Shown: positions 1 to 63,870, counted from the first letter of the stretch. The stretch: DNA of 64,000 bases from Chimonanthus salicifolius (GCA_013350335.1 CM023539.1:23615043-23679042); one strand, 5' to 3'. Program-made: numbers and translations. Notes: generated by a model from the sequence alone, not told the origin.

Positions 1-51596
<51,596 letters not shown>

Positions 51597-51850
51597 TGTA
51601 AATTCGAATTTACGTCTCCATGGTGTATAATCAATTTTGATGGTGTATAATCAATTTTGATTTTGCCTTATCTTTCATATATAGGATTTTTTTTTTTCAT
51701 TCTCCTTTATTATCATCGAACGGGATCACTCCAAACAGGATTTTTTTTTTTTTTAGGTTGAAGTGGATTCTGCATTTTATCTACCACTGCATCTATGAAT
51801 AGATGTTACTTTTAGGGCATATTTGAAAAAAAAAAATTCCATATTAAAAT
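51597..51850 (+). other. Probable NOA1 3' UTR with a 20-bp tandem duplication
   Basis: The sequence after the stop is AT-rich. It has an exact side-by-side duplication of the 20-mer TGGTGTATAATCAATTTTGA at 51621-51640 and 51641-51660, then T-rich tracts. The polyadenylation site cannot be placed; no clear AATAAA is seen. Confidence 0.45.
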
Positions 51851-52230
51851 TGTTTTTCGTTGGTTCAAGTGAACCTTATGGAAAAAGTATTCCTTTGCTG
51901 AGTGGTTGAAATGACTTTTACTATTCAATCCCCCTAGTTTGTATTAAAGTTTGGTGTAAACACCGGCGGTTCCACTTGAGTTCACATGGATAATTGGTTT
52001 GAAAGTTTTGGTTCAGATAATTGGCTTGAGTTAAATTTTACGAGGTCTACTTGTATATGATGCCTAGGGGCTTAAAATTGGCCATGCAATACGTGTGGCT
52101 GATACATATTCTCTCTCAATATTTAAAAAAAATTTAAATTACAAAAAGAATAGAGAAAAATTGGGTGTTAGGAAGAAAATAGGTGTCGCTTCATTAATAA
52201 AAAAAATATAAAGAATAGAAAAGAATGAAA
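51851..52230. other. Downstream intergenic stretch
   Basis: AT-rich; nothing recognised. Confidence 0.4.
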
Positions 52231-52368
52231 TGAATATAAAGATAAACATCTCCGAACGCATCTGTTATGAACACTCACAAATAAAGAATGAGACATACTG
52301 ATCGATAATAATTTCAAAAATGAATTTTCATAGCATATGTGTTCGGAGATGTCTATCTTTAAAATTCA
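52231..52368. ncRNA. Strong hairpin: MIRNA-like precursor or small MITE
   Basis: Arms 52231-52271 and 52327-52368 are about 85-90% complementary over 41 nt, with only a few mismatches or bulges. The 15-mer ACATCTCCGAAC-CAT region is the best-paired core. The loop is 55 nt, the total 138 nt. I see no obvious 5' TA or other target duplication, so a microRNA precursor and a short foldback element are both possible. Known miRNA families were not recognised. Confidence 0.4.
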
Positions 52369-52964
52369 CACACTTTATGTTGGGATTTGTAATTCAATCC
52401 TAACAAAATAAAATCAAAATTTAAAATTAGTAAAAATCAAAAACCAAAATTAGAAATTTAGAGTAGTTAATTAAAATTATAAATTCTCAATAAATAAGTC
52501 AAAATTAATGGCATTATAGTTAGTTAGGTTATACCTTGTATATGGAGAGAGGTCTTTCTAAGCCCGTGAGTAAGTTGGAAAGAAAGGCTTTTCTGAGGAG
52601 GATCATAATGTTTGCTGAGGGAGATGGGGAGCAGCGTATTCGAGTAATCACCGTTGAGCGAGATAGGGAGCAACATATTAAAGTAATTTTTTCTTTGGGA
52701 GTATTTGTTTCTAATAAAATTAAATGATAAATTGTACTTAGTTAAAAATGGATACTGCAATTGGAAAATCAGTTAGGAAAATAAACAAAGACATGTTTAG
52801 CGTTTGTCGGAGTCCTGAGATGAGAGAGTTCCAGCAATGGAAGGAGTGGAAGTTACCAACAATAGAGTAGCAGATACATGTATCAATGATTGAAGATATG
52901 AATTGTTCCTATCAATATAAGATAGATTAAACAAATTTTCAAAAATAAATAAAAATATAAGATA
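52369..52964. other. Intergenic stretch
   Basis: AT-rich. A diverged short repeat (GGGAGATGGGGAGCAGCGTATT / GCGAGATAGGGAGCAACATATT-like) is at about 52618-52680. Confidence 0.4.
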
Positions 52965-54486
52965 TGTTAGTGCCCCGCCTTGAAGGTTGAAGCTCAAGAA
53001 TCAAGACTCAAGTGTTAGTTGAATCAAGTTCAAGATTGAAGATTTAACGGATCAACATGTGTATGGGAATCACGGAAGATAATTGACCATGGATGACTTT
53101 ATGGTGGACCCCAACCCTTAGGATGACCATGCCTAGGCTTAGATATTATATCTAGTTAATTATCAAAGCCTAATGGATGTTTGACACCAAAATCAAAACA
53201 TAGATTGAATGATGAAACCATTGATTTTAATGTCATGCCAACACATGGTGTCTATTGCCAATGACAGAGGACAATCTATCGTGGTATAGTGATCAATCGT
53301 CTGAAAAAACGAAGTTACTGGTTTGGAATGTCTGTAAAACACCTATTGCCTCATGACGATACAATCATAAGTCGCCGACCTATTGTGAGGAACTTGTCCC
53401 GAACCATGGGGCGCACGACCTAACCTCTGGGATAGGGCCGATACATCGGGTTTACGATCCACCGGCCTAGGTTTTTAAAGTTCTGGTTTGAAAAAGCCCT
53501 GTCCAAACAGATTTGCCTCAGGATGATACTATTGTCAGATCACGATCCATCGTGGGTGGCCATTCTTGTACCGTTGATGTGCATTAATGTGCAACAATCG
53601 GGTTGGTCAGAGTCCACTTTCAAACACGGACGATCAATCACCAGACCACGATTGATCGTGAGATTCAGTGACTCGAAAAATTCTGTTTGCCTCTATAAAT
53701 ACTCCACTGTTTGATGAGTTTAAGGATCCCTTGGAGAGCATTAATGATCTACATGTACCAGTGTTAAACTCTCAAATACCAAAGGCAAATCAGTGGTTAT
53801 TCTCTCTTGGCATTACATTTGCAAATCATTCAAGTATCTAATCTTTATTTGATTGAGATTAAGAGAGAAAGAAAAATCATTTTCTAGGATAGACATTGGA
53901 CCTCCAATTTCCTAGATACCCTCCCAAGGATTGCTCTACACTCGCCGCATCTACCTCTACGAATGAGATCACATTGGGCCAAGAAGCACATCATTACATT
54001 TGCAAATCTTCAAAGGCAAGTGCTTCTTAGTATGATTTTATTTAAAATCATCTTGTATAGTGGACTAGATCTTTGAGATTAAACCACTCTAAAATAGGAG
54101 GTCGAACATTTCAAAATCTAGTGATTGGGTGAAATTCTCAGTCAATCGAGTTAGGTGGAATTCCTACTCTATTTGTGAGGTGTAATTCTGCACATAGTGA
54201 ATTTGGGATAGCCCAAGATTCTGAGTGTCCATGAGTGGATGTATGAGGGATTTACTCTGAACCACTCTGTATCAGGTGTTAATGGTGTTAGAGCTATTTG
54301 TGTGAATTTGTTATTTGAGCTATCTATTGTTCACACACATCTCACTTGATTAATATTGTTTAATTCCGCACTATACATTATTATTAATCATGAAAATTTG
54401 AAAAGGCCACTAATTTGGAGATTATCCTATTCATCCCCCCTACCTCTCTCTAGGAATAATCGTGGTCTAGCACAAGGGAAATTTCA
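52965..54486 (+). repeat. 5' LTR of an S-related Copia-type element (S3)
   Basis: Starts TGTTAGTGCCCCGCC and ends GGGAAATTTCA, followed by ATTGATATCAGAGG, a decayed Met-tRNA primer-binding site. The 3' third (GTGAAATTCTCAGTCAATCGAG, GGTGGAATTCCTACTCT, CATCCCCCCTACC) matches the solo LTR at 35891-37799; the middle has diverged completely (GATCAATCGT/ACGATCCATCG words instead of ACCGACCCCTCGG). Confidence 0.8.
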
Positions 54487-56148
54487 ATTGATATCAGAGG
54501 CCCGTGCTCATTTTAAGGATTTAACCATCTGTATGATTCAAGTGTTAGAATCATGTCTATGGGAGAAAGTCATGTCATTTATAAACCACCATACTTCGAT
54601 GGATCAAATTATGATTCTTCGAAAGCAAGGATGAAAAGTCTCTTTATATTCATCGATGCATCCGCTATGGAAATCAATAAGACAAGGTTGGAAAGACCTC
54701 GTGGTTGAGAAAACGGATGTGGCCACTAGCTCCAAGACTTTTGAACCCCAAGACTTTTGAACCAAAGGAATTCTCCGCATAGAACACAAATGTAAAGGTT
54801 GTGTACACCGCTAATGGTAAAGCTCTTAATGCTTTAAATTGTGCCTTATCATCAAATAAATATAAGAGAATCATGATGTGTGAGACCGTGCAAGAAGTTT
54901 GAGAAATTCTTGAAAAAACCCACGAAGGTACCTCCGTTGTGAAGATGTCTAAACTTCAAACTCTAGAGGCTAAATTTGATAGCCTAAAAATGCAAGAGGA
55001 AGATTCCTTTATGGATTTCTATTCTAGAGTGAATGACATTGTCAACTCTATGTGGGCTCTTGATGATAGAATTCTGGATGAAAAAAGTATGTACCAAGAT
55101 TTTGAGAAAACTTGCCAAAAGATTTGAACCCAAGAAGGTGGCTATTGAGAAATATAGGATTATAGCCCAAATGAAATTTGATGATTTGGTGGCCTCACTA
55201 CAAACCTTTGAATTGAATCTTGAACCACTAAAGGAGAAGCCCATTGCCTTCAAATCTTCCATTAAACCTTCAACAATAAAAGAAAAGGAATCGGAATTGG
55301 AAGAAGACCCAAATGAAGAAATGACCTTACCTGCTAAAAAATATTTGAATTTTAAAAATGAGCAGATATAGGAAATGAGAAACAAGTGAAAAATTCTCTA
55401 AACCTCATGAACCTCATAAAGAAAAAGATAAGAAGAAGCCCAAGGAACAAACATGTTTCAATTGTGGTGGGAGATGACACTATGCAAATGATTGTCCTTC
55501 TGAAAAACCCAAGAAGATAATGAATGTGACCTATGAGGACACATCTGAATCCATGTATGGGTTTGGGGAAAGGATCCCCTGAATATTGGGTATCCCGAGG
55601 AGGAAACTTAAGTGAAAGATAAAACACATAAAGGTTTCATAGATTCCATTGTTAATGATCCAGAAGCACCCATAATTGAAACGGTGGATATTGAAAGTGA
55701 ATATGATCTTCAAGCATCTTTCAATGCCTTATACTTTGAGAGTGAAAAATTGGCTAAGAAACTAGATAATGCTAAAATTGAAAACTCAAACTCGTCTAGC
55801 CAATTAAAAGACTTGAAAAATGAAAACACTCTCCTCATCTCAAACTAAAAAACCTTTAATGATGAAATCATTAAGTTAAAAGAGAGTGAAAAAAGCTCTT
55901 CAAGATGAAATGTAAATTCATTGTAAAGATGTCGAAAATTTATGCGACATCAAGAAAAATCGTGCAGAGGAGGTAAAAACTCACTCATGAACTAAAGGAA
56001 CTTAAAAGACACAAAGAGAAGTTCCAAGATAAATTTACACAAGGAAAGAGAAATTAGAAAGATTATTAAACTCGATTAAGAAATTTAGTGATAGGTAGGA
56101 TCTTAGTGCTTCATTGGCTACCAATGGACCTATGAACCAAATGGCCTT
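54487..56148 (+). pseudogene. S3 internal region: Copia-type gag remnant
   Basis: Frames include LQTLEAKFDSLKMQEEDSF and YSRVNDIVNSMWAL (54950-55060), a RIIAQMKFDDLVASLQTFEL segment (55160-55225), and a CCHC knuckle CFNCGGR-stop-HYANDCPSEKPKK at about 55450-55510 in which a stop replaces the residue before His. Then comes a Lys/Glu-rich coiled-coil-like tail (55612-55848). No protease, integrase or RT is seen before the next LTR at 56149, and no polypurine tract precedes that LTR, so the element is truncated. Confidence 0.75.
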
Positions 56149-56866
56149 TGTTAGGGTGTACACACACCTTAAGAGGATCATTCCTAAGCTTAGTTGAACA
56201 AATGGTAAAATCATTAAAAAGCCTAGAGAGTAAACTTAACAGTGAATTGGAACCCAACTTGGAAATATGTATTTGGTTTCACTATTAGCTCGACCACTCG
56301 TTCTCACCGACCCCTCGGTGGAGACAGGATTGACACATCGTGGTTAAGGACTGGTCGGCCAGATTGACAAAGGTTCTGGATCATAGAACTGTCATTCTGG
56401 ATGTGCCTCTGATCAAGAGTCTCGTATGCACCGACCCCTCGTTGAAAAGCTGAAACGATCCTCCTGGTCAATGACTCCTTCGATAAAGACTTATGAGTTC
56501 TATAACTTAGAAGTGAGTGGGCTCTCGAGAAAACCAACATATCTGTAGTTTAGACTGACCAAGAGTACCAGGATCGGCCCCTCGGTAAAGGGCGACAAAT
56601 TGGTCTGGGTAAGACTGATTTGTGGACTTGAAACTCTACCAGCATGGTGTTGCCCCAGACCGAACTTCTCGTATGGACCGACCTCTTGTTGCCAAGACTG
56701 TCGACCCATCGGTGACACCGATATGTTGACTGGGAAAGAATTATACCATTGGGAGTGCATTAATTCTCAACGGTTGGGTTGTTGAACGGTAATATTTCTA
56801 GTCACTGACCCCTCGGTGCGCCTGATCTGTCAGTACATTACCATTGCTGTAACACGTTGTCGTTAT

Positions 56867-59800
56867 TGTAACACCCCGGATTTTCAAGTTATGAATATAT
56901 ATGGAAATTGTCCATTTAATTTGTGAATTAATGGAAATAGACCTTAGATGGGTAAGGAGTTGGGTCAATTGCCCAATTAAGACCCAACGGATTATGGATA
57001 AGGTTCACTTAAATAAATGGGTAAGATTTATTTAATTGGGTCAAGGTTGTCAATTGGGTCAAATGCCCAATTGGACCCAATGGGTCATGGTTGACTTGGT
57101 TGACCACCAAATGAGTTCAAGATCAATTAAGGTGTGGCTGAATTAAATTGGAGATGGAATCAAGGAAATGAGTTGATTTTAAGTGAGTTAACTAGAGTTG
57201 AATTAAAGATATGAGTTGAGTTAAAGAGATGAGTTGAATGGGAAGTTAATGGGACTTTCATCTTAAGTGAGTTAGGTGATTAGATGGAGAGTTACGCCTC
57301 ATAAAACCAAACTCAAGGTCTACACACGTTGGGGACATGGGAGTTTCATCTTATGGGATGAAAATCCAAAGGGATCATTAATGAGGAGGTGAAGAGTTTT
57401 TGGTTGTTACACAGAGATATCCAAGGCTACACGTTGGGAGTTGGAGGGTTTCCATCTCATGATGGAAACCCAAGGGGCATACAGTTGGGAGTTTCATCTC
57501 ATGGGATGAAACCCCCAAAGTATCAATGAGGAGGTGAAGAGTCATGGGAGTTACAAAAGGGCATCAACCAAAAGACACCACCCTTGGCCGACCACTCTCA
57601 TTGAACAAGGAAGGACTTGGAGTTTCATTTCACTCTCTCCCTCTCTCTTTTGGCCGATCCCCCTCTCAAGACAAGAAACACTTGGAATATTTTCTATCTC
57701 AAGCTTCTCTCCCTCTCACTCAAGGCCGACCCTCTCTCAAAGACAAAAGAGAAAGGACTTAGGGTTTTCTATCTTAAGCTCCTCTCCCTCTCTCAAACCT
57801 ACACTCTTTGGCCGAACCCTCTCTTTGTGTTTTCATCTCAAGGCCTCTCATGCTCACTCTCGGCCAAGGATCAAGGAGGAAGAAAGAAGAAAGACTAAGG
57901 AAAAGAGCGGAGGAGCAAGTCGTAACAAAGGAATCGGAGGAGTCACGGAATTGGTAAGTACTTGATGAGATTTTAATAAGTAAGAAAAGAAGGATCAAGG
58001 ATCATGGTTCAGCCATTGCATGGCCAAACCCTAATTGTTATGTATATATGGAAAAGATCTTATGCATGTTTAAGATAAGGTATTATGATCAAAGATCATG
58101 GATTGGCCTTGCATGGCCAAACCCTAAGGTTGATATGCATGGACCATTAAGAATAAATGAAGGGTTAGATGAGGTTCGGCCATGATGTATGGCCGAACCC
58201 CGTCAAGGAATATAATCTTGGTTATATGATTTGTAAGAGAAAGTAATGAACTATAGGGTTCAACCATGTTGTATGAGCGAACCCCATGGAAACTTGTTAA
58301 GGATTTTAAAAGGTTTTAAAATGGATGTATGTTAATGATTTAAAAGGGTTTTAAAGGAGAGAAATATTGGAGAATGGTTAATCATTTTAAAAGGTCTCAA
58401 ATGTGGTAAATGGTGAAGAACCATGGACCATGGGTTCGGCCATGTTGTATGGCCGAACCCCATGGAAAGATATTGATGGACTTAGATATTCTTGGACCAT
58501 GAAAAAGATGGAAGGAGGTTGGTAAATGTTAATGAGTGGTAAAGAATGAAAATTATGCAAATATATTAGTGATTTTAAATAAGGTTTAAGTGTCGTAAAT
58601 GGTTTAAGAAAAAGGATGAAAATGACATCATGGGTTCGGCCATGTTGTATGGCCGAACCCCATGAACCATTTATGGACCCTTGATGGATCATTTGGTAGA
58701 TCCATGTATGATTTAAGAGATGAATCATCAAGCTATGAAATGGAGGGAGATTATTGTTGTTTAAAGGGTTTTAAGGATGAAAATCATGCAAATATGTTAG
58801 TGATTTAAATAAGGTTTACATGTTGTAAATGGTAAACTTGAAATGAGGAAATAAGGAAGAACCAAGGACCATGGGTTCGGCCATGTTGTATGGCCGAACC
58901 CCATGGAGAAATATTAATGGATTCATTCATGGATCTATGCATGTTTAAATGAATTAAGGATCAAGTCAAGGAATGGAGAGATCTATTAGGGTTTTATGTT
59001 ATGCTTAATGAATTATGTGTGGATCATTTGTTGGGACTTAAGTCATATGTAAATAAGCTAAGTTATTAGCTATGGATAGAATGATGGCTAAGATGTAAAT
59101 GGGTGAAAATGATGGACCATGGGTTCGGCCATGGTGTATGGCCGAACCCCATGGAGAAGGTTTTGTGGACTTAGGTTGTATTAATGCAAATGACTAACTC
59201 ATATATGATTGATTAAGGAATCAAAAGAGGGACCCAAACCAAGTGAGTGAGGTTCGGCCATGTTGTATGGCCGAACCCCATTAAAGCATGTTTATGGACT
59301 TAAACATGGTAGGAAATCAAATGGAACATGGGTTTCGATTTATTGATATGTAATAAGGTAACGGGACCTCAAAAGCGGTGTACGATCGGCTTGACGCGAT
59401 CGGTGAGCGGTTTTCGGACAAAAACGCAGGGACACATAAGTTGGTCATTGGTAGGATTCCTACCTCATTGAAACCATGGGATATATGATGATTTTAATTC
59501 ATATTTTGATGAGTTACTTTGTACCAAATGTTATGTTTCAAATATGAATTTTAAATGCTATGATTTGTATTATTACATAGCATGTTGGCATTTGCATCGC
59601 ATGCGTGGCATGGGAGGGATGAAATGTAACTGGAGACCACGCTCCGTCCGGGCTTCCGTAAGGCATTCGTGAGAATACCTTGATGAGGAGTTTTCCATCA
59701 AGAGGGATGTATGATTGAGTTGTAACCGGAGACCATGTTCCATCGGGGCGTTCGTAAGGCATTTGTGGGAAGACCTTGATGAGGAATTTCCATCAAGAAA

Positions 59801-60551
59801 ATACTATGTGTTTGTGATATGGGTGATGGGTGGGACTCATGGCATATGACACCCATGGCATGTCATTGAATTAGCATGATTATGACCTCTATTATCATGC
59901 ACTGTTTCTGGTTTTTATCTACATGATTGGATCTCTATTATCATATACTGTTTTGGATACGATGTTTTACAAGTACGACATGATGTATTATATCTAGATT
60001 TTTATACTAACCCATGTGTTTGACCGTACTTGGAGTACCTACTGGGCGTGTTGTCTAACGCCCTACTTCTACCCTAGTTGATGACACAGGGAATGGACGG
60101 AACAAGGAATGAGATCGGAGCCAAGCTTAGGAGCTTGGATATTTTAGTTTCAATTTATTTAAGTTACTCATGGACAATGTAATTTGAGTAGCTAGCATTC
60201 GGGATTGTAATAACGCAGATTATTTGCTATGGTTTGAATGTTAACTTTGGATATGTTAACGTAAGATAATTATTGTTAAGTGATGGACATCCTTGCTATC
60301 TAAAATGGAATAGAATGGTTATTCTATTATAATTCCGCATCTATGATTTATTCCGCATGTTTAACTTGAGTACGTGTGAACCGTTTTAGTGGACTTGGTC
60401 CACGCACACGTATGGTTGGCCAGTTAAGGGTCGGGATTTGGAAGCTCGGACTTAGCTCGAGTCGTGGCATCTCGGTCTCTCTCACTCTTTATTTAAAATA
60501 AATAAATATCAACTCTGATTGTCGGCGAGTGAAAAAGGACGAGGCGTTACA
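56867..60551 (+). mobile_element. 3.7-kb solo-LTR-like element inside the S2 LTR
   Basis: 3685 bp, starts TGTAACACCCCGG and ends GAGGCGTTACA (TG...CA). GTCGT occurs at 56859-56863 and 60552-60556, a likely target duplication offset by three extra bases (TAT) on the left. No gene inside; the frames at 57534-57965 are low-complexity. It has three internal repeat systems: duplicated GGAGTTTCATCTCATGGGATGA blocks (57345-57540), nine palindromes (58008-59280) and two copies of about 94 bp (59627-59707 and 59720-59800). TGTAACACCCCGG ends are common in plant Ty3/gypsy LTRs (inference for class). Confidence 0.75.
58008..59280. repeat. Nine spaced palindromes with GGTTCGGCCAT arms
   Basis: Core arms GGTTCGGCCAT and ATGGCCGAACC flank a 5-nt loop, usually GTTGT. 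Positions: 58008, 58102, 58172, 58257, 58424, 58631, 58868, 59115 and 59250 (starts, approximate). The first, second and fourth are imperfect. Five have arms extended outward by CCATGG or part of it. Spacing is 70-250 bp, and the intervening sequence is itself loosely repeated (AAGGTTT...GGTAAATGGT, GAAGAACCA). Confidence 0.92.
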
Positions 60552-61502
60552 GTCGTGTCTATAAATACCAATCTTTGTACGACCAGTTGGTATCCTTTGG
60601 CAAATCGGTTGGACCCTCATTATTATCAGTGAGCTTAAACAAGGACCAACAAAAGGATCACTCTCTCTCTCGAGCCTACACTTGGGGAATCTAAGACAAC
60701 CAATCATATGGATTGAGTTTGTGAGAGAGAGATGAAATGATAATAAACTAGGAAAGCTCTGGTATAACCAGTTTCTTTGTCACACTGAGATTGTGATTGC
60801 TTTACGACGGCTACAAGGAAGAGCGTCGGCACACATTGGGTGGGATCTTCGAGAAGCGCAAATCAACGAGAAAGAACTTCAAAGGCAAATGCTTCTTCAT
60901 TTTTATTTTATTTTAAAACATTTGTCCCTAAAGTAGAATAAGGAGGATTGGCTCCAGAACCACTATAAAAACCTCTAGAGCGCTGTCTCTGGCACAGTGG
61001 TGGGTAGAATTCCCAGCCAATTGAGTAAGGTGGAATTCCTACTCTAATTGTGAAGGTGTAAGTCCCCACTTAGTGGATTTGGAGATAGCTCAAGCTTGAG
61101 CGAGTCCTAACAGTGGATGTAGGTTGGCTAACCGAACCACTATAAATTTGGTTTTATGGTATTTGATCTTTGTGTGTTTGTGTTTAGTAGTTAAGCATTT
61201 TTCTCAACACACATCAATTTGCATTTGATTGTCCTTTTTTATACATTGTGCATAATCATAGATAATTAAGCAATATGCAAAAGGTTCGAAACTTGGTGTC
61301 ATTGTTTAAAGAAAGTATAAACAATTTATCACACTAAGTAAATCTCATGATTAATATTGGTATTCCGCTGCACTTAAACATTAAATAATCAAGAAGTTTG
61401 TAAACACCATGGAAATTGAGAGTTACCTATTCAACACCCCCCCCCCCTTCTCTCTTCCTGTAGGGTCTATCGTGTTCTAGCATCATGAGAAATGAATTTT
61501 CA

Positions 61503-63120
61503 ATTGGTATCAGAGCCTCGTGCTCTTTGAAAATGATCTAACCATCCGAGTTGATCCATGCTAGAACAATGGCTATGAGATGACCATGACATTTCTAAAA
61601 CTCTATTTGTGATAAAAAGTGGAATGAATAAGTTTAAATGTTTTCATCAATAATTATGTTTAGAAATAGGTGAATAGAAAGTGGTCTATGCCTATGGAAA
61701 ATGTATTGGATAAACCTTCAACTTCCATTACCACTCAGCGCAAAGACCAAATTGCTTGTACTAGTAATGAATGGCAATGCACTTTAATCAAACACTTATA
61801 GCATTCATCATTGTTGTTTCATAATGTGATTTTAAAATATTTAAAAAATATGAAACAACAAAATAGGCTGAAAGAATTCACGGAAAAATTGCCTCTTCTA
61901 GCCCAATGGATGACATCACATATCATGACCAATTTGTGTACTGATGAAATTAGGTGATTGACTATAGTTCATTCATTGAAATAGTCCAAGCTAAAATCCT
62001 CTAAAGAAGAAGAGGATGGAGAAAATAAACTTGATGAAGGAAGTGACCTCCAAGTATCCTTTGTGGTCGTGTACCAAAATATTTGACTCTTATGTTAAGT
62101 CAACATCATGGTACAAAATCTGGAATTTTAATTCATAAAGTCAAATGGGATGGCACCCAAAATTAAAACCAGATTTGATAAAGGCCATTACTCGATTGTG
62201 GACTTAGATTTCAAGTCTCACAATGTTATGTTCAAATGTGTGAAGGGATACCACTGTTGGTGTCACATTTGAATAATGTTGTGGAATCACATGCGTATCT
62301 TACCTTCAATCCATATTCTTGTTTGATTGTTGGATTGATCTAGAGTAAGATATTTGTGTGTACATGAAGGTTTGCACTCTAGTAATTGGATTATACTTGT
62401 CTCATTCCATTTCATATGCTAGGTGATTTGTGCATTTTTTTGAGAATGAATGTAGGTTGTGCAGTACCTCATGTATAGGGTGTGTATGGTACACATTCAC
62501 AGTCTCGTTTCATTCCAAGTTATCCCTTGTGGAATGAAACATGCTCTATGTCTTTAAATGGATTTTTGGTTTGGTAAAAGATACTAAAAGTGTTGATCAA
62601 AATGATTAAATGCGTTTATCTGTAATCCATTTATATACCAGCTCTTTTCAAGGATAGAGTATGCTTGAAAGAATGGTAAAAATGTTTATCATGTTTTGGG
62701 TAATAACATGATAACAGACATGAGAGCTGTGTGGGTAGCATCATACTTCATTTTCGTATGCATGATCAATGTATTCAAAATATGAAATGAATGTATGATT
62801 TGTGTGCTTAGTGTCTCATTCCAATATTCGTTATTTTTACATCATGCAGAATGATTTATGTTCATAGACACCTTGTCTCTGTTACGACCTGGAGATGCCT
62901 CATCTCATGACATCACACACTTGGGCAATATGTTTGAATTGGTAAATTAAATGTGCCCAAGGTACGTGGACTGGTTTGGTTCCAGGAAGAGATCCGTAAT
63001 TCATGTTTTGTGCCTATCTTGAGAGGGATGTACTGAATTTTCTAATGGTACAAAGCCTGTGTGAATGTATGAATCTACACTGTCATTAAAAGGTGTATAA
63101 ACAAAGCTTGATGAACCATG
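61503..63120 (+). pseudogene. S2 internal region, heavily degenerate
   Basis: ATTGGTATCAGAGCC (61503-61517) is the primer-binding site. Downstream, about 61990-62060 translates to SSKEEEDGENKLDEGSDLQVSF, similar in style to the gag tail of S3, but frames are short and full of stops. After about 62280 I recognise nothing. Confidence 0.55.
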
Positions 63121-63597
63121 AATATCGTAAGCATACACACACACACTCCCCCAATCATCCTTCAAATTAAAAATCCCTGATCGAAGGATAGACTAGTTGG
63201 AGCAACAGACATGTCGCTACTGTTCTAAATCAAGAACACTGTCTGAAAGGGGGGAAAATCGAAAGGAGAGATAGGTAGATACTTATCGACATAGCAACAC
63301 AGACCGGTTGTTGGTCACGACCTGTCGGTGACTCAGAAATATCAAGTTCAAGAGACTCTTTCCTGCGAAAACTGACAAATTGTTTCAAAATCGTCGTTCC
63401 TCCTCTCATTGAGCTCTGGCGATTTCTTCCTTCTCTCTCGTGCCCTAGACTAGTCGATAGGACATCTCGGAGCAATTTCCTGCTGGAAAATCAGAGGGTT
63501 TCTGATTCTTCCGCCTCTAGTAACTTGACAATCACTGATTTGTGATTTCCATTTGTTGGGTAAGCTCAATGCATTCTTCTTTCCTCAGTAGTGGAAA
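63121..63597 (+). other. Stretch upstream of the terminal ORF
   Basis: An AC microsatellite is at 63134-63148. The ACGACCTGTCGGTGACTC segment near 63319 recalls the CGACC/TCGGT words of the S-family LTR, so this may be another LTR relative. No ends seen. Confidence 0.35.
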
Positions 63598-63870
63598 ATG
63601 ACAAGGAACAAGTCCACAGTCATCATCGTGTCCTCTGATTTTGAGAATGATCATGCCATCATGTCCAAGAAACCCAAATCTCAGTGGTATCAAGGAGAAT
63701 CTTCATCTCTCCTGAATAATATAGGTCGTCGAGTCAAGATCCTCTCGAGGAGATCCCACAAGAAGAACTCACCTCCACCCATACCTCGAAGGCAAATTGG
63801 TATTACCATTAAAGAACCTACCTCTCCCTGTCAGGTGCTAGTTAGAGAGAGTGGAAGAAAAGGGAAATGA
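63598..63870 (+). CDS. Unassigned 90-residue basic protein frame, possibly a retroelement gag start
   Basis: ATG at 63598, stop at 63868-63870. The frame reads MTRNKSTVIIVSSDFENDH..., then a Lys/Arg/Ser/Pro-rich stretch (RRVKILSRRSHKKNSPPPIP) and a TIKEPTSPCQV segment. No family recognised. Its position after an S-like region and its basic, low-complexity character fit the beginning of a retrotransposon gag cut by a stop. A host gene cannot be excluded. Confidence 0.3.
   Translation: MTRNKSTVIIVSSDFENDHAIMSKKPKSQWYQGESSSLLNNIGRRVKILSRRSHKKNSPPPIPRRQIGITIKEPTSPCQVLVRESGRKGK

Larger units (their letters stand above)
56149..61502 (+). repeat. LTR of a second S-family element (S2), split by a 3.7-kb insertion
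   Basis: The parts 56149-56866 and 60552-61502 together match the solo LTR at 35891-37799, including the ACCGACCCCTCGGT motif at 56306-56319. The first about 170 bp of the family LTR is deleted after TGTTA. It ends ...GAATTTTCA at 61502, followed by ATTGGTATCAGAGCC, an intact primer-binding site. Confidence 0.85.

Noticed and set aside
57534..57965. 143-residue ORF rich in Ser, Pro, Leu
   Set aside because: Internally repetitive (LSLSQ/RPTLS-type repeats) and inside the 3.7-kb LTR-like element.
58008..59280. CRISPR array (regularly repeated palindromic units)
   Set aside because: Plant nuclear DNA, units 70-250 bp apart with related spacers, no cas genes. It is a repeat system within an LTR-like element.
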